Origin: Hermetia illucens
Taxonomy: Eukaryota > Arthropoda > Insecta > Diptera > Stratiomyidae
Direction of reading: 5' to 3'
Assembly (NCBI RefSeq): GCF_905115235.1
Contig: NC_051849.1
Location: 173,466,091-173,530,090, forward strand
DNA: 64,000 nucleotides
Positions 22,506-34,845 of this stretch are shown here, piece after piece; within the stretch, counting starts at the first letter, position 1; each line of letters begins with the position of its first letter. The translations under genes were made by a program, and so were the position numbers. The notes beneath the pieces are model-generated. The model saw only the letters and a program-made list of their open reading frames with translations. It did no database searches and had not been told where the DNA came from.

Positions 22506-23215
22506 GGAAAAACAAGTCGAGAAACCGAAAGCTTCACGTTTCAGGTATAAAAGATATTTCCGTGTGTACATAGTTGAAAATTCCATCGCCTTCTATCTTT
22601 TAGAAAGCGATTTAAAAAAATCATTTGATGGAAAGCACCGGGAAACCGGAAGCGGACGCTTCAGGTATGAAAGGTTTTTTTACAAAGACATGTGTTTACA
22701 AATGTGCATTTATCCTATTAGTACGCAGCACGTAATATATGCATATATCATGTGGAAATATCCACTTTGAAGAGATATTGACGTTTAAAGTCTTGAATTT
22801 GCGAAAAAGCGATCATTTTGACCTATGATATTATAACTTTGTTAGTAATAGTGCGATTTCTACCAAACTCATGATGTATATTATAGCCTACATTGCTACT
22901 TCGTGGTACTAGAATGAACTGTAATAGCCAATTATTAAAAATTATAATAATATATTATTGTCAACTTCATTTGAACCGATATCGGTATGTAGGGTATTTC
23001 GGAGCCTGATTTCTGGGTTGGGCAGTTTCTGAGAGTGGGACCGTCAAAGAAATGATCACTTTCAGCCTTCCGCACTCCCCACCTTTCCATAAAGTTGCAA
23101 AACTAAGACGGGTTTCGGAAAGTACTAACCGAGACCATTCATTTGATGCCCCACATGACTATATTTGTGAAAAAGCAATTTACACCCCCTTTTGCATATA
23201 AGGTTTTGTGCTGCC
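22506..23215 (+). repeat. Helentron-like repeat family X, copy 3
   Basis: Starts AAACAAGTCGAGAAACCGAA at about 22510. A second start-like block, CGGGAAACCGGAAGCGGACG, lies at about 22638, so two 5' ends are stacked. The body matches copy 1, and it ends near AAGGTTTTGTGCTGCCC at about 23200. The 3' hairpin is incomplete. Confidence 0.6.
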
Positions 23216-23384
23216 CTATGTGAGGAACGATGAGTGCATAACAGTTTCGTGTATGCATACTTAAAAATTCCATTGCCTAATTTTTTATGCTTTGACTTGG
23301 AAAACAGTGTACTGATAATAGTCAACCTTAGTTATACCCTTTACACTAGGAGTTCAATATTATTAGTAAATGTCAAGAAAGTAA

Positions 23385-23985
23385 CGTATTTCGGGTATAA
23401 AGGTTTTGGTACTTCGGGTATAAAGGTTTTGCGTTCATCTTATATGAGAAACTTTGTACGTATTCCATTCATATATGGTTAAAAACACAAAACATTCTTT
23501 CATATTTTTTGAAACTAGAAGATATACGTACGTAATATAAAAGTAGATGATGGTTATGGTTGTGGTTGGTTACGAATGCACGAAATTTACTATAAAGTTA
23601 AATGTCTCACTTTCTATAACTTTGCTGATGATGGGAGGATTTCCTTCAAACTTCCAAAAGCTACGCCTTATGTTATTCCTTATATCACCACTCAATTTTA
23701 TACTTCAAGCCCGAACTTAAAGGGGGTTTCCGATTGAATTTCTAAAATATGCTAATATACTATTAATAACTTTATTTGTGTTGATGATATCGTTCTGATG
23801 AACGGGATACGTTTTGAGGCTTGATCTCGTTTAGATACACCACTGTGATTTTTCCTGATTTGTCAGTTGAATGGGTTCCGAGAACGAGACTTGTCACACT
23901 TTTTGGTGGTTATATTTTTCGCCCTTACTCCCCTACATTTTACCCGGCAGCAAAATGTGATCAGTTTCGAAAAGTAATAATTGAA
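23385..23985 (+). repeat. Helentron-like repeat family X, copy 4, cut by RTE sequence
   Basis: Begins with a duplicated subterminal motif (CGGGTATAAAGGTTTTG at about 23391 and again near 23413). The body contains the family segment CACTGTGATTTTTCCTGATT and ACGAGACTTGTCACACTTTT. It stops at about 23985, where the 5' end of an RTE element begins, so the 3' half is lost or displaced. Confidence 0.6.
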
Positions 23986-24398
23986 CCACAACCACTGGGT
24001 GGTCAAAGAGTAGTATAGGTCGCAGGGCGAAACGTGGATGGGTACCCACGACACACGGTATGACACAACACTAAGCTCTACATGGTGGCCGTAGGTAGCT
24101 CCTTCTTAACGAAACGCTGTAGACGAGGAAAGTTGAAGGCGACTCTCCCGCGCCTAAAAACGGGACAACTTGTTCCAAGTCGTCCTCCCGGTTGAGGGGT
24201 GGGTGGGCTGATAACCCTACATGGAAAAGAACTTGCAATGAAGCCAAGAAAGGTGCCTCGGACCGGATTGATAACACAACGACAAACCCGGCAACGTAAA
24301 CGGAATAACGTGTTGCAGGGGTTAACGTAACAGCGTTGCAGGAGATGCACTACATATATTATGGTGGCCATCCAGTAAACCATGTGCTCGGAGTATGT
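23986..24398 (+). mobile_element. Plus-oriented RTE 5' end piece
   Basis: Matches the beginning of copy E: GTGGTCAAAG at about 23999, GGGCGAAACGTGG, ACCGCGCCTAAAAACGGG-like UTR, and endonuclease N-terminal sequence up to CCATGTGCTCGGAGTA. There it abuts the 3' tail of minus-oriented copy D. A 5' end facing the tail of another copy suggests insertion of one into the other, or a rearrangement. A deletion removes part of the endonuclease start. Confidence 0.75.
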
Positions 24399-27063
24399 TT
24401 CTTCATCATCGCATCAGTGCAACAACCGGTATCCGGTCTAGACCCGCCTTAATAAGGAACTCCAGACATCCCGGTTTTGCGCCGAGGTCCACCAATTTGA
24501 TATCCATAAAAGCTGTCTGGCGTCATGACCTACGCCATCGCTCCATCTCAGGCAGGGTCTGCCTCGTCTTCTTTTTCTACCATAGATATTGCCCTTATAG
24601 ACTTTCCGGGCTAGATTATCATCATTCATACGGATTAAGTGACCCGCCCACCGTAACCTATTGAGCCGGATTTTATTCACAACCTGACGGTCATGGTATT
24701 GCTTATAGGTTTCGTCGTTATGTAGGCTACGGAATAGTCCATCCTCAGAGGGTTTTTCTCTATAAGGCGGCCCCAAGACCTCAAGTCTACGAGGAATACA
24801 TGAGGACTGGCAATATCATTGTCTTGTACAGTAAGAGCTTTGACCCTATGGTGAGACGTTTCGAGCGGAACAGTTTTTGTAAGCGAAATACGCTCTGTTG
24901 GTTGCCAACAACCGTGCGTGGATTTCATCATCTTAGCTGTTATCGATTATGATTTTTTACCCTAGATAGGAGAAATTATCAACGGTCTCAAAGTTGTAGT
25001 CTCCACCAGTGCGGTTTGATGTTGTTGGTTGGTTGGCATTGGCACCATATACTTTGTCTTGCCTTCATTGATGTGTAGCCTAAGATCTCGCGCCGCCTGC
25101 TCGATTTGGATGAAGGCAGTTTGTACGTCTCGGATGGCTGTTTCCATGATGTCGATATCGTCAGCATAGGCCAGTAGTTAGATGGACTTAAAGAGGATTA
25201 TACCTCTTGCATTTACTTCAGAATCACGGATCACTTTCTCCAGGGCCAGGTTGAAGAGGACGCATGATAGGGCATCCCCTAGTCGTAAACCGTTGTTGAT
25301 GTCGAATGATTTTGAGAGTGGACCTGCTGTTTTTATCGGGCATCGCACATTGGTCAGTCAGTTTTATCAATTTCGTTGGAATACCGAATTCTCTCACGGC
25401 CGTGTACAGTTTTACGCTGGTTATGCTATCATGGGCAGCTTTAAAGTCGTTGAATAGATGGTGTAACTGATGTCCATATTCCAACAGTTTTTCCATCACA
25501 GCAAATCTGATCTGTTGCTGATTTGCCTGGAGTGAAGCCTCTTTAGTATGGTCCAATGATTTTCTGGACGTATGGGGCTGTCGAGATAGCGGAGAATATT
25601 TTATAGATGGTACCCAGCAACGTGATACCGGTATAATTGCTGCACTGTGTGATATCTCCCTTTTGATGTATGAGACAGATAGTGCCTCGTTGCCAGTCGT
25701 CAACCATTGATTCGCTATCTCACACTTTGACCACAGTTGATGAACAACTTGGTGTAATTGGTCGCCTCCATATTTACCCAATTCGGCTGTAATTCCATCG
25801 GCGATTTATGATTTTTTGCCGATGAATTGCATACCGTTTCTTCTACACTTGGTGGTGGCAGTATTTGTCCGCTATTTTCAGTTGGCGGGACCTCCAAGTC
25901 GCCGATTTTCTGGTTGTTCAGTAGTTCATCGATGTAATCAACCCGTCATTCCAATATGGTCATTCTGTCGGAAATCAGATTTCCCTCTTTGTCTCGGCAG
26001 GATGGGTATCGAGGTGTATAAAGCTTCATTCTGCTGACTTGTTGGTAAAACTTCCGCGCCTGGTGCGGATCCTTCCTGTCCTTTTCTAGTTCACAGACCT
26101 GTTGGTTCTCGCAGGCTTCCTTTTTCCGTCTATGAAGCTGCTTCTCCGCTCGACGGAGTTCGTGATAAGTCTCTGCGCGTGCCCGCGTTCTTTGCGAATG
26201 CAACATTACCCGATATGCGGCATTCTTCCGTTCCGTTGCTAGCTTACATTCATCGTCAAATCAGCTGTTGCGACTTTTTTGTGACTGGGGCCAAGTATAT
26301 TTGAGGCCGCATTTATGATAACGTTCTTCAGGTGGTTGTGAAGATCATTTGTTGATGCTTCGTCTCCAGAATCTCTCTTGACTGCGGTTATTGCAGCATC
26401 CATTTCGCCCTTATAGGAGTTGCGGGGGGCTATGTTGGGAATTGCTTCAGTTTTCACTCTTGCCTTAGTGTTAACTCTCACTTGATTGTCAGAGGGGATT
26501 CTAGGTTGTATTGTTTTTGGAGCTCGGAGCACCATGCCAACGAGATAGTGGTCCGAGTCTGTATTGGCCCCCTCTATCTATATGTTCTGACATTCATCAA
26601 GGCTGAGAGGTGGCGGCGTTCATCGAACACGTGGTTAATTTGGTTGAAAGTGGTCTCGTCTGGAGAGGCCTGCGTATGTTTGTGGACCGTTTCCGCAAAC
26701 GAGGTACTTCCAACAACCATTTCGTCAGAGACTGCTAACTGAATAATTCGCCGTCCGCTGTCATTAGTATCCCTATGTAAGCTATGGGAGCCCGCTCCGT
26801 CCCTACTTGACTGTTGAAATCTCCAAGTATGATTTTGACATCATGCTTGGGACAGGTTTCGAAGGTCAGCTCAGCTGCCTCGTAGAAGGTATCCTTCTCC
26901 GACTCTGCAGTGTCCTCTGTAGGGGCGTGAACGTTTATGAGGCTTATAGTTCTAAACTTGCCTCGGAAACACAGAGTACATATCCTTTCGCTTATATTTT
27001 CAAAGCCGATAACAGCAGGTTTCGTTTTCTGGCTGACTGAGAAACCTACTCCGAGCACATGGT

Positions 27064-27111
<48 letters not shown>

Positions 27112-27262
27112 AAATCCATCAAGTTCGAGGTTCCTTCCGTGGCTTCGTAATGGTACATTCTGTCCCGTTTTTAGGCGCGGGACACTTGCCATCATCCGTC
27201 TCCGTCTGTAAGTTTTCAAAAAGAAAGAACTCCCAACGGTCGCCACGTGCAGGTGGAGATAG
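24399..27262 (-). mobile_element. RTE-clade LINE copy D, nearly complete but broken
   Basis: Minus-strand copy. The 5' UTR segment is at 27262-27112, an (AAAT)n tract lies at 27065-27111, then come endonuclease (LGVGFSVSQ, ISLINVHAPTED, IILGDFNSQVG), linker, RT and C-terminus (RLRWAGHLIRMNDDN) down to a CAT-repeat tail at about 24405. Relative to copy E, a stretch of about 220 bp between UTR and endonuclease is replaced by the (AAAT)n tract. Many stops and shifts (for example between 26239-26535, 25946-26206 and 25224-25781) make it inactive. Confidence 0.9.
27065..27111. repeat. (AAAT)n microsatellite within RTE copy D
   Basis: About eleven uninterrupted AAAT units at the junction between the displaced 5' UTR piece and the endonuclease part of copy D. 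It marks a deletion or template-jump point, because sister copies lack it. Confidence 0.9.
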
Positions 27263-27690
27263 AGATCAAGAAAACCGACCAAACTCCTGTTCAACAACCT
27301 CCAGTGGCAAAATCTAACAGAGAAGTTAGATATGCTGATTTTTACCAGGCAGGACTTCAGTAATTTCGTACACTATGAGCAGTTCAACCCATGAATTATC
27401 TTAATTTCTTGCACTCAATCATTGGCAGGGCGTGACACTAGAACGTTTATTTATCTTTCTCTTCCACCGAAGTGATCTACTCCCTAAAAGTTAGCTAATT
27501 GCTACAGGGTTAAGTAGAGCAGTAATTTACTAGAAGAGAGTCTATTCACATTCATATTCTCATTTTGTGAACACCAGAATGAGATCCATAAACATATCCC
27601 ATATATAACCACGGCTTTCATGCAACTTCCGCTATCAGCCTCACTATGTAATTCCCAAAGCAGTATACAGTTCTGAAATCATTGCGATCT
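27263..27690. other. Spacer, no gene seen
   Basis: No recognisable coding region or repeat end between RTE copy D and the next LINE remnant. Confidence 0.4.
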
Positions 27691-28590
27691 GTGGCGTCTT
27701 TACCTTTCCTGTCCAGGGCAATAACAAATTCTCTGTTATCACGGCGCTGAACTTCTCGGCATTTCGGAGTTCGAGTGCGCCATGCTCACCATCACTCAGA
27801 GCGCTCAGTAGAGCCTTCAACCGCTTCCGTTCATCGATCCGCTTTCACGATTTTGTAGTCTGCCAGATCTTACCACACTGCTTTGGGGCTGGCCGACAAT
27901 CTGTATAGCACCTGACAAAAAAGCATTTTTAATGACAACTCAATGTTCAACGATATTCTTAGGCAGGTTACTTAGTATATCTGAAATTCAATCAGCAAGA
28001 TAACTCTCCCACTCTCGGTTGACAGCTGGGTCATACAAGCGGTCGATGTTGAGCGTGGGGATCGCAGCTCCCCGACCCCACGAGAACGCAACAAGTAAGC
28101 GACTATCAATTGTTGATCCCTTTCGAGGCCGATGTTAGCACCTCCCTTGGTGCGCACATCCAATAGACAACTCCTAAATATACTGCTGATTGTGAAGAGG
28201 TCGATCTGATTGCTCGCAGAGCTGCCGTCAGCTTAAACCCAACTGAACTTATGGCAGGTCCTGTGATCAAAATTTCCCATCACTGTAGTTACGGTCAACA
28301 AGACGTGTTTCCCCGTTACTTGTCCGGGTGAGATGTTATCAGATCACGCATTCAGAATACCCATCACGATCACAATGTCACCTTTAAGAGTTTCTCCTGA
28401 ACTGCAACTAATTGCTTGTAGAAAGTATCCACCTCCACTATATCGGAAGTCTCTGCTATTGAGTAGCGTGGCAAAATTGTGATTTGTCTGCTACCGCTTG
28501 GCTTTCCAGAGTACAACCGCGCTTTGCCGCAAGAGGGGGAGGAATACTCTCCAGAGTCCCACCATCTTACTTCCCTCATGTCCAGAATGT
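27691..28590 (-). mobile_element. LINE remnant, third lineage: endonuclease and linker
   Basis: The minus strand gives, in order, EVRWWDSGEYSSPS and LYSGKPSGSRQ (28579-28480), DTFYKQLVAVQEKL (about 28410), a degenerate GDLNAKVGS-type block, then CLLDVRTKGGANIGLERDQQ and LIVAYLL (28163-28080), followed by a linker with AFLSGAIQIVG. The order matches APE endonucleases of RTE/CR1-like elements, but the sequence differs from the main RTE family of the window. Related pieces occur at 58341, 60170 and 61930. Broken in many places, with no RT attached. Confidence 0.65.
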
Positions 28591-29970
28591 CCAGCTTATA
28601 TACAAGTGACTACACTGGAAACTTTTACTACCTTTGTCGAGGGGTGTGCGCACATTTGAGGAACCAACCGTAGTCCGTTTTTGATAGCCAAAATTCGTAG
28701 TCTTGAGGTCAGTCCCGATCCGAGACGTTGTTGTTTCAGTAGCAATAACGTTTCAAAATTTGTCGGTTGCTAGCCCATAAATTTCTATCCCGTTTAGTCG
28801 CCTCTTACGTCCAAAAAGGGAAGACCTTAAGCGTATTCTCAAGCCCCAACTCACAGGACGCGCAATTAGACAAGAAACAATTAAAATTGGGAGAAATCTC
28901 TCCGTGGTTTCTCCAGATTTGCAATTAATTTAAAAAATTAAGATATATATGGATAGCTATTTGCATTTGTTTGCCTGTAAATGATGTCAATGAAATCTTC
29001 AGAATCGTCTCTTGCCTATCTACTTTATCCCTATTATTTTCTTACTATCCATTACTAGATGTCAATATGGATACTAAACAAAGTGCTTAAACGCAAACTT
29101 ATAAATCAGATTATTAAATTATATCTACTTGATGAGGGTTGAAACATACAGTATACAGAATAGAAAGAATAACCACATTTATTACTAGCAAGGCGTGAAA
29201 TTGATATTTTTGACACAGGTTTTCCTTTTGCTTATCGAGAGATTCTAATCGGCCGCAGGACAAGAGAATATGTCCAAAATGACCAAAAATAGTCTTGTTC
29301 AATACGAATATGTGTTTCCGAGGGAGAGTGGTCATGTTTGAGGCATAAGCAGTTTTGTGTACTGCAATGAAAGTGGTTATCTATTTTTCGAAAGAAATGG
29401 CTTAATTTTTGTTTTGTAAGTTTTGAAAAAGCAGGAATATCACTTCATCTGCCACTATATATAGCATTTCAGAAGAGTTCCTTTACCAAACAATCAGCAA
29501 TCTTACTCTCTATGTTCTGCAATCTTCCCCTAACAAAAAAGTCGTAACTGAATGTGTTCTCCTACTTTGAAGCGGGTTGTATTTTAAATTATGCATAACG
29601 AGTATCGTATCTACTGCCCGTGTGGTATCTTTTCACAAGGACGTGTAGTTTTCGGGTTTGTGTGGGCTTTCTATTTCCTGCACCTTCCAGATATTTGTAG
29701 ACCAGCATTCATATGCCAGTAGGAGCTTACTGAGGATGGAAAGAAGAACGAACAGAATAACATGACACCAGCTCATTAGGGATGCAGCTTCTACTCTTCT
29801 GTGGTGTGATGTTGGTCGACTTTGGTTTAGTCAAAGTGTCCAAAAAAATATATTTTCTCTCTTTGGCGAAAACATATTCATAAATAATTGAGCGAAAATA
29901 TTTGGTTTACACTTTAGAGAGTTCTATTGTTCTATTATTTTCTGTGACTTTGACCTTATTCATCGTGCAT
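28591..29970. other. Spacer, no gene seen
   Basis: Some LINE-like words may persist near 29640-29780 on the minus strand (LLLAYECWSTNIW, resembling the tryptophan-rich block of LINE C-termini), too weak to call. The rest is AT-rich with no open frame of interest. It ends at the TTAA at 29971. Confidence 0.35.
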
Positions 29971-30179
29971 TTAAGGGGGTCATCCCGTGTATCGGATCCG
30001 CGGAATTGCATTTGTTTGCATCAATTGTATCTAGATATACTGTAGAATATAAGAACAAAGTGATTTCTGATATTCGGAGCCGTTCGGAAATTATAGTGTT
30101 AAAAGCTAAAAGGATAAGCATTAAAAGCAAAGGCTATACATGTGCTTCTGCAAGAAACCTAAGGTTTATGGACTAGGTA

Positions 30180-32462
30180 CGAGGGGGGGGGCCCCAAAAA
30201 AACGGGAATTTCGTCATAACTTCTTCATTTCTCAATATTTTTACCTCAAATTTTGATTACCTTCAAAGTATTCGCCTTCAACTACAACGTACTTCTCCAA
30301 ATGATTCTTTCATTGTTCAAAAAATTTTTTAAATTCACTCATTGGGATCTCCTTTAAGCCATCCAGCGATTTTTGTATCACCTTCTCCACAGTGGCAAAA
30401 CGCTTTCCTTTCATATTCCTTTTGAGTCGTATCCATGGCACCACGATTCATCATCAGTAATCACTTTGGCAAAAATTCAGGGTCCTCTTCGAGCTGATTT
30501 TGAAGCTCCAAACATGCCTGAAGTCGACGCTCCCTTTACTCATCAGTGAGAAGGCGCGGGACGAATCTGGCTGCAACCCTTCTTATGTGCAAATCTTCGG
30601 ATCAAATTCTCTGCATTGAACTCCATAACATTCCCGACATCTCACAGAGTTGATCAACGGTTCGGCGACGGTCTTCACGAACGAGGGTATTGATTTCGTC
30701 GACATTTTTATCAGTTTTTGACGTTGAGGGGCGTCCTGAACGAAGTTAGTCTTCAATAGACATTTTTCCATTTTCAAAATGTGAAAACTAATCGTAAACT
30801 TTGATTTTACTTAAGGCAGCATCCCCATAAGCATTCTTAAGCATTACAATAGTTTCTGCGGGCGATTTCCCCAACAGGAAACAAAATTTCACAGCCGCGC
30901 GTTGTTCTCGACAATCTGCCTTTACGTTTTCGCCGAAATGTAAAAAGTTGTTTTACAAAAAAAAACTCACAGGCGAACCGATGAATTCACAGCGACCCAA
31001 CTTCGAACACTGACGCAGGTGGCGTAACAATAACGGACATGTGGGCAAACAATAGGTTCCTCCACTCTCCCTCCCTTCACAGACGGAAAAAGGAAGCCTG
31101 GGAGAACCAACAAGTCTGCGAACTAGAAAAGTACAGGGAGCAACCACACCAGGCGCGGAAGTTTTATCAACAAGTCAGCAGGATGAAGCCTTATACACCT
31201 CGATGCACATCCTGCCGAGACAAAGAGGGAAATCTGATTTCCGACAGAATGGGCATATTGGAGCGCTGGGTTGAGTACTTTGATGAGCTACTGAACAACC
31301 AGAATATCGGCGAGCTGGAGGTCCCGCCAACTGAAGACGACGGACAAATACTGCCACCGCCAAGTTTAGGAGAAACAGTCCGTACAATTCATCGGCTAAA
31401 AAACCATAAGTCGCCAGGAGCCGATGGAATTACAGCCGAATTGGCTAAATATGGAGATGATCAGTTACACAAGTGGTTCATCAACTTCTGCTCAAGGTAT
31501 GGGACAGCGAATCAATGCCTGACGATTGGAAACGAGGCATTATCTGTCTCATACATAAAAAGGGAGATATCACGCAGTGCAGCAATTATAGAGGTATCAC
31601 GTTACTGAGTACCATCTATAAGATATTCTCCTCTATCTTGCTAGGCCGGATAGCCCCATACGCCCAGAACATCATTGACCCATACCAAAGAGGCTTCGCT
31701 TCAGGCATATCAGCAACAGATCAGATTGTCTCTGTGCGGCAAGCGATGGAAAAACTGCTGGAATATGGACAACAGTTGCACCATCTGTTCATAGACTTTA
31801 AAGCCGCCTATGATGGCATAGCCAGGGTGAAACTGTACACGGCCATGAGAGAATTCGGTATCCCGACGAAATTAATAAGACTGACTAGGCTAACCCTGAC
31901 CAATGTGTGAGGCCAGATAAAAGCAGCAGGATCGCTCTCAAGACCATTCAACATCAACAACGGTCTACGACAAGGGGATGCCCCATCATGCGTCCTCTTT
32001 AACCTGACCCTCGAGAAAGTGATCCGTGATGCTGAGGTAAATGCAAGAGGTACGATCCTCTTACATGAGGATGGACGATTGCGTAGCCTACACAATGACG
32101 AAATCTATGAGCGATACCATGACCGTCCGGCTTTGGATAAAATCCGGCTCAATAGGTTACGGTGGGCGGGTCACTTAATCCGTATGGATGAGGATGATCC
32201 AGCCCGGGAAGTCTATAAGGGCAATATCTATGGTAGAAAAAGAAGACGAGGCAGACCCTGCCTAAGATGGAGCGATGGCGTAGGTCAGGGCGCCAGACAG
32301 CTTTTAGGGATATCGAATTGGTGGACCTCTTGGCAAAACCGGGATGGCTGGAGTACCTTATTAAGGCAGGCCTAGACCGGATACCGGTTGTTGCGCCGTT
32401 GATGATGATGACTCTCCCTCGCCACGACAGCGTAATTCCCGGAACTTATGGGTCCCCCCTCG
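30180..32462 (-). mobile_element. Mariner transposon, inactive, with nested RTE copy F
   Basis: TA duplications at 30178-30179 and 32463-32464 flank imperfect inverted ends (CGAGGGGGGGGGCCCCAAAA at left; the inverse of GGGTCCCCCCTCG at right, plus AATTCCC/GGGAATT further in). The minus strand encodes a broken mariner transposase: REQRAAVKFCFLLGKSPAET, MLKNAYGDAALSKIKVYD, LRSGRPSTSKTDKNVDEI, VREDRRRTVDQLCEMSG and TDDESWC with the first catalytic Asp. Two in-frame stops lie in the helix-turn-helix region near 30795 and 30750. The third quarter of the protein is degenerate and the C-terminal catalytic part is mostly missing. Without RTE copy F it would be about 940 bp, shorter than the usual 1.3 kb. 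Confidence 0.85.
31074..32410 (+). mobile_element. RTE-clade LINE copy F, with 10-bp target duplication
   Basis: Starts in the linker (RRKKEAWENQQVCELEKY), continues through RT (GADGITAELAKYG, LIHKKGDITQCSNYRGI, FIDFKAAYDGIA), then lacks the part from the YADD box to the start of the C-terminal block: sequence jumps at about 32064 from GTACGATCCTCTT to ACATGAGGATGGACGATTGC. It ends with RLRWAGHLIRMDEDDP and GTTGTTGCGCCGTTGATGATG. ACTCTCCCTC flanks it at 31064-31073 and 32411-32420, inside the mariner. The internal deletion removes the catalytic Asp pair. Confidence 0.95.
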
Positions 32463-33246
32463 TATAACAGATTAATGGTCAGTTAAGATTTTATGGCTAA
32501 AAATCACATTCTACTTTTTAAATGCGTTTTTCTCGAAACTGCCAACCTAAAACCAATATCTGTCCTACGAAATTCTTCGAAATTTTCACGACTTATTCAG
32601 AACATATTTCTACGGTCCGCAAGCTAGGATAATTGCGATTCATTGAGTAGTTTTTCTTTTATTCATTAAAGAAGCCTTAAAAAAGTACCAAAATTCAGAA
32701 AGAAAAGTTTAACACCGTACCAAAAATTCACCTTCTAACAATTTTTAGTAATCGTAGTTTGCGGACTGTAGTTCAGTCTCTATGTTAAAATGCCGTTTAT
32801 TTTTTTTTAAAGATAATCGTAGCGCCCTCTAGCGTGGCAACTGAAAATCCCTTTGTTTGGAGATGGGTGTATAAATTGCTATGTATTTCAGTAACAAACT
32901 ATGCATACGGGCTGGAAAAATTACTATGCACGCTCAAGATATTAGTAAATCTATGGTGAAACATTCGTATTTGTATCTTTATCCACTTCTTCACAAAAAA
33001 ATTCGAAAAAAGCTAAAAAAACGGCCTTCACTCGGGGTGGCCTCCTCAAGACGTTTTAGCTAATGATGGGAATTAAATGATTTTATTTGTTTTCAAGTGT
33101 GACTTTCATTATTTGAGTAAAGGGAAGGGTTTTTGGATACATGATATGGGGCTTTCTATCTTAACTTAAATCATAACTTTTGAAATGGCTTGAAAAGTAT
33201 CGCAGATGGTACTCACAATGGCCCAACATTATTATATAAAAAATAT

Positions 33247-34845
33247 TTAAATTCGTTCAATTTTTAAATGCAATCCATTTGCCGGTGAAAGGGTAGGTAT
33301 AGTCTTTGAAAATTCCATGGGAATCGGTGTCTTGGAACAAACTTTAAAATTGAAGTTCTTAAGTAGCATAATAAGGCCAATACGGGCTTGCATTCTTCCG
33401 AACCGAAGACCAATGCAGTTTCTTGGCCCATCCCCGAATGGCAGGAACGCCATGGGATGTCTGTTTCTGATCTGATCCGATGCAAATCTGTCAGGATCGA
33501 ACTTTTCTGGATTAGGGTAATACTCAGAGTCATGATGGATGCCATACACTGGAATTACGACCGTTTGACCTTTTTGAATAACCACATTCGAATTTTTCAC
33601 TTTATAGTCATCATGAGCATTCCTTCTCAACGTCACAACCGGCGGATATTTCCGAAGACTCTCTGAAAATAAATGTTTTGAAAATTGGACTTGGCTATTG
33701 TCGTTTTACGGTAGCTGAACAATTAAGAGAGCTTAAATAGAAGGATACGTACCATTAATAACTTGGTCAATGTAGATCATTTCTTTTGCAGCTTCATAGG
33801 TCAAATTTCCATCATGTTTATTAAGTACATCATTAACTTCTTTGCGAGCTTTCTGCTGGATATGCGGATTCAACGCCATTTCATATAAACTGAAAGTCAT
33901 AGCGGTGGACGATGTTTCAAATCCTGCGGCGAAAAACAGGAATGCTTGGGCAGTCACCTGTTCAATAGTTAGTTTATCCAATTTCACATTGTTTTCATTA
34001 TCTGTGGTGACATTATCCATCAGCTCAATGAGTAAGTTCATGAAATCATTACGTTTGACATTATTCTTTCGACGATAGTCCACAGTTTCTCGAACAATTC
34101 GCATAAAGAATTCCGTGACGTCTTCCCGGAAAATTTTCATATGAAGGAATTTGGCAATTTCTGGAAATTGCATCACGATTCCTCTACCAATGATCCCCAA
34201 TCTTAATTCAAATGTTAAGCGACCGTACTTGCGAAAATCGTTGTCAGGATCTTTCAGACTATTACATTCGATTCCGAATGCACAGGTACCGATCACGTCT
34301 GTGGTGAATCGGGCCAAAAGGTCTTTCACATCATGAATACTTTCCTTATGTAGGACTTCGGTCAAAGCTTCACAGAACTTTTCGGCGACATCTACCATCG
34401 TGGGAAACATAAACTTCATTTTTCCGGAAGTGAAAGTTGGAGACAATTTCATTCGAAGTGACTTCCACCTTTGTCCGTCTAATGAAAATAAGTGTGCCGA
34501 AAGAGGCTCATCTTTTTCATTATTGAACACTCCCCGCTCATGGAAATTCTGGAAATCTCTAACCAAAATATCTTGCACAAAGTCCAAATCAGTTGCAACT
34601 ACAACCGGATTGGTGAAAATGTAGCCTCCAATGAATGGGGATTTATCTTTAAGCGCGTAAATGTTCCCGAAGATGGTTTTCAGATGTTCATAACGACCAA
34701 AAGGCAGATTTCCTAGTGGAATTCGAGGTTCAAGATATTTCACTCCGCGATCACTCCAATATGCAAATTTGCGCTTAAAGAAAATATATACTAACGAAAA
34801 TAACACAATTATTATAGTCAAAAGCGTTAGTGGATAAAATTTCAT
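33247..34845 (-). CDS. CYP6-type cytochrome P450, intact two-exon gene (502 aa)
   Basis: Microsomal heme-thiolate monooxygenase of the CYP6 type, expected in the ER membrane, using NADPH-P450 reductase electrons to oxidise lipophilic compounds such as plant toxins and insecticides; the substrate is unknown. Exon 1 is 34845-33753 and exon 2 is 33662-33247, with a 90-bp intron (G|GTACGT ... CAG|AG), phase 1, spliced as VIN-E-SLRKYPPVV. Visible parts: N-terminal anchor (residues 1-22), WSDRGVKYLEPRIPLGN, C-helix WKSLRMKLSPTFTSGKMKFM, I-helix AGFETSS (about 307), ExxR at 365-368, FDPDRF, heme loop FGDGPRNCIG with Cys447. The start is the ATG at 34845; an upstream in-frame extension has no ATG. 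Full length for the family, with no disruptions. Most similar in the window to the 41669-43283 gene. Confidence 0.96.

Larger units (their letters stand above)
29975..33045 (+). mobile_element. TTAA-flanked inverted-repeat element, copy 1, carrying nested mariner and RTE
   Basis: Non-coding piggyBac-like MITE. The left end is TTAA (29971-29974) followed by GGGGGTCATCCCGTGT. The right end is the inverse, decayed (CTTCACTCGGGGTGGCCTCC then TCAA at 33046). The body is shared with copies at 35382 and 49562: CGGATCCGCGGAAT, ACCTAAGGTTTATGGACTAG, TTTTTCTCGAAACTGCC, TTGGAGATGGGTGTAT. It is interrupted at a TA dinucleotide by the mariner at 30180-32462, which in turn carries RTE copy F. Without these inserts it would be about 790 bp, like its sisters. 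Assignment to the piggyBac-type group rests on TTAA and GGG ends only. Confidence 0.75.

Noticed and set aside
22238-22537. 99-codon minus-strand ORF
   Set aside because: It runs into repeat X, lacks recognisable motifs and has no promoter or splice context.
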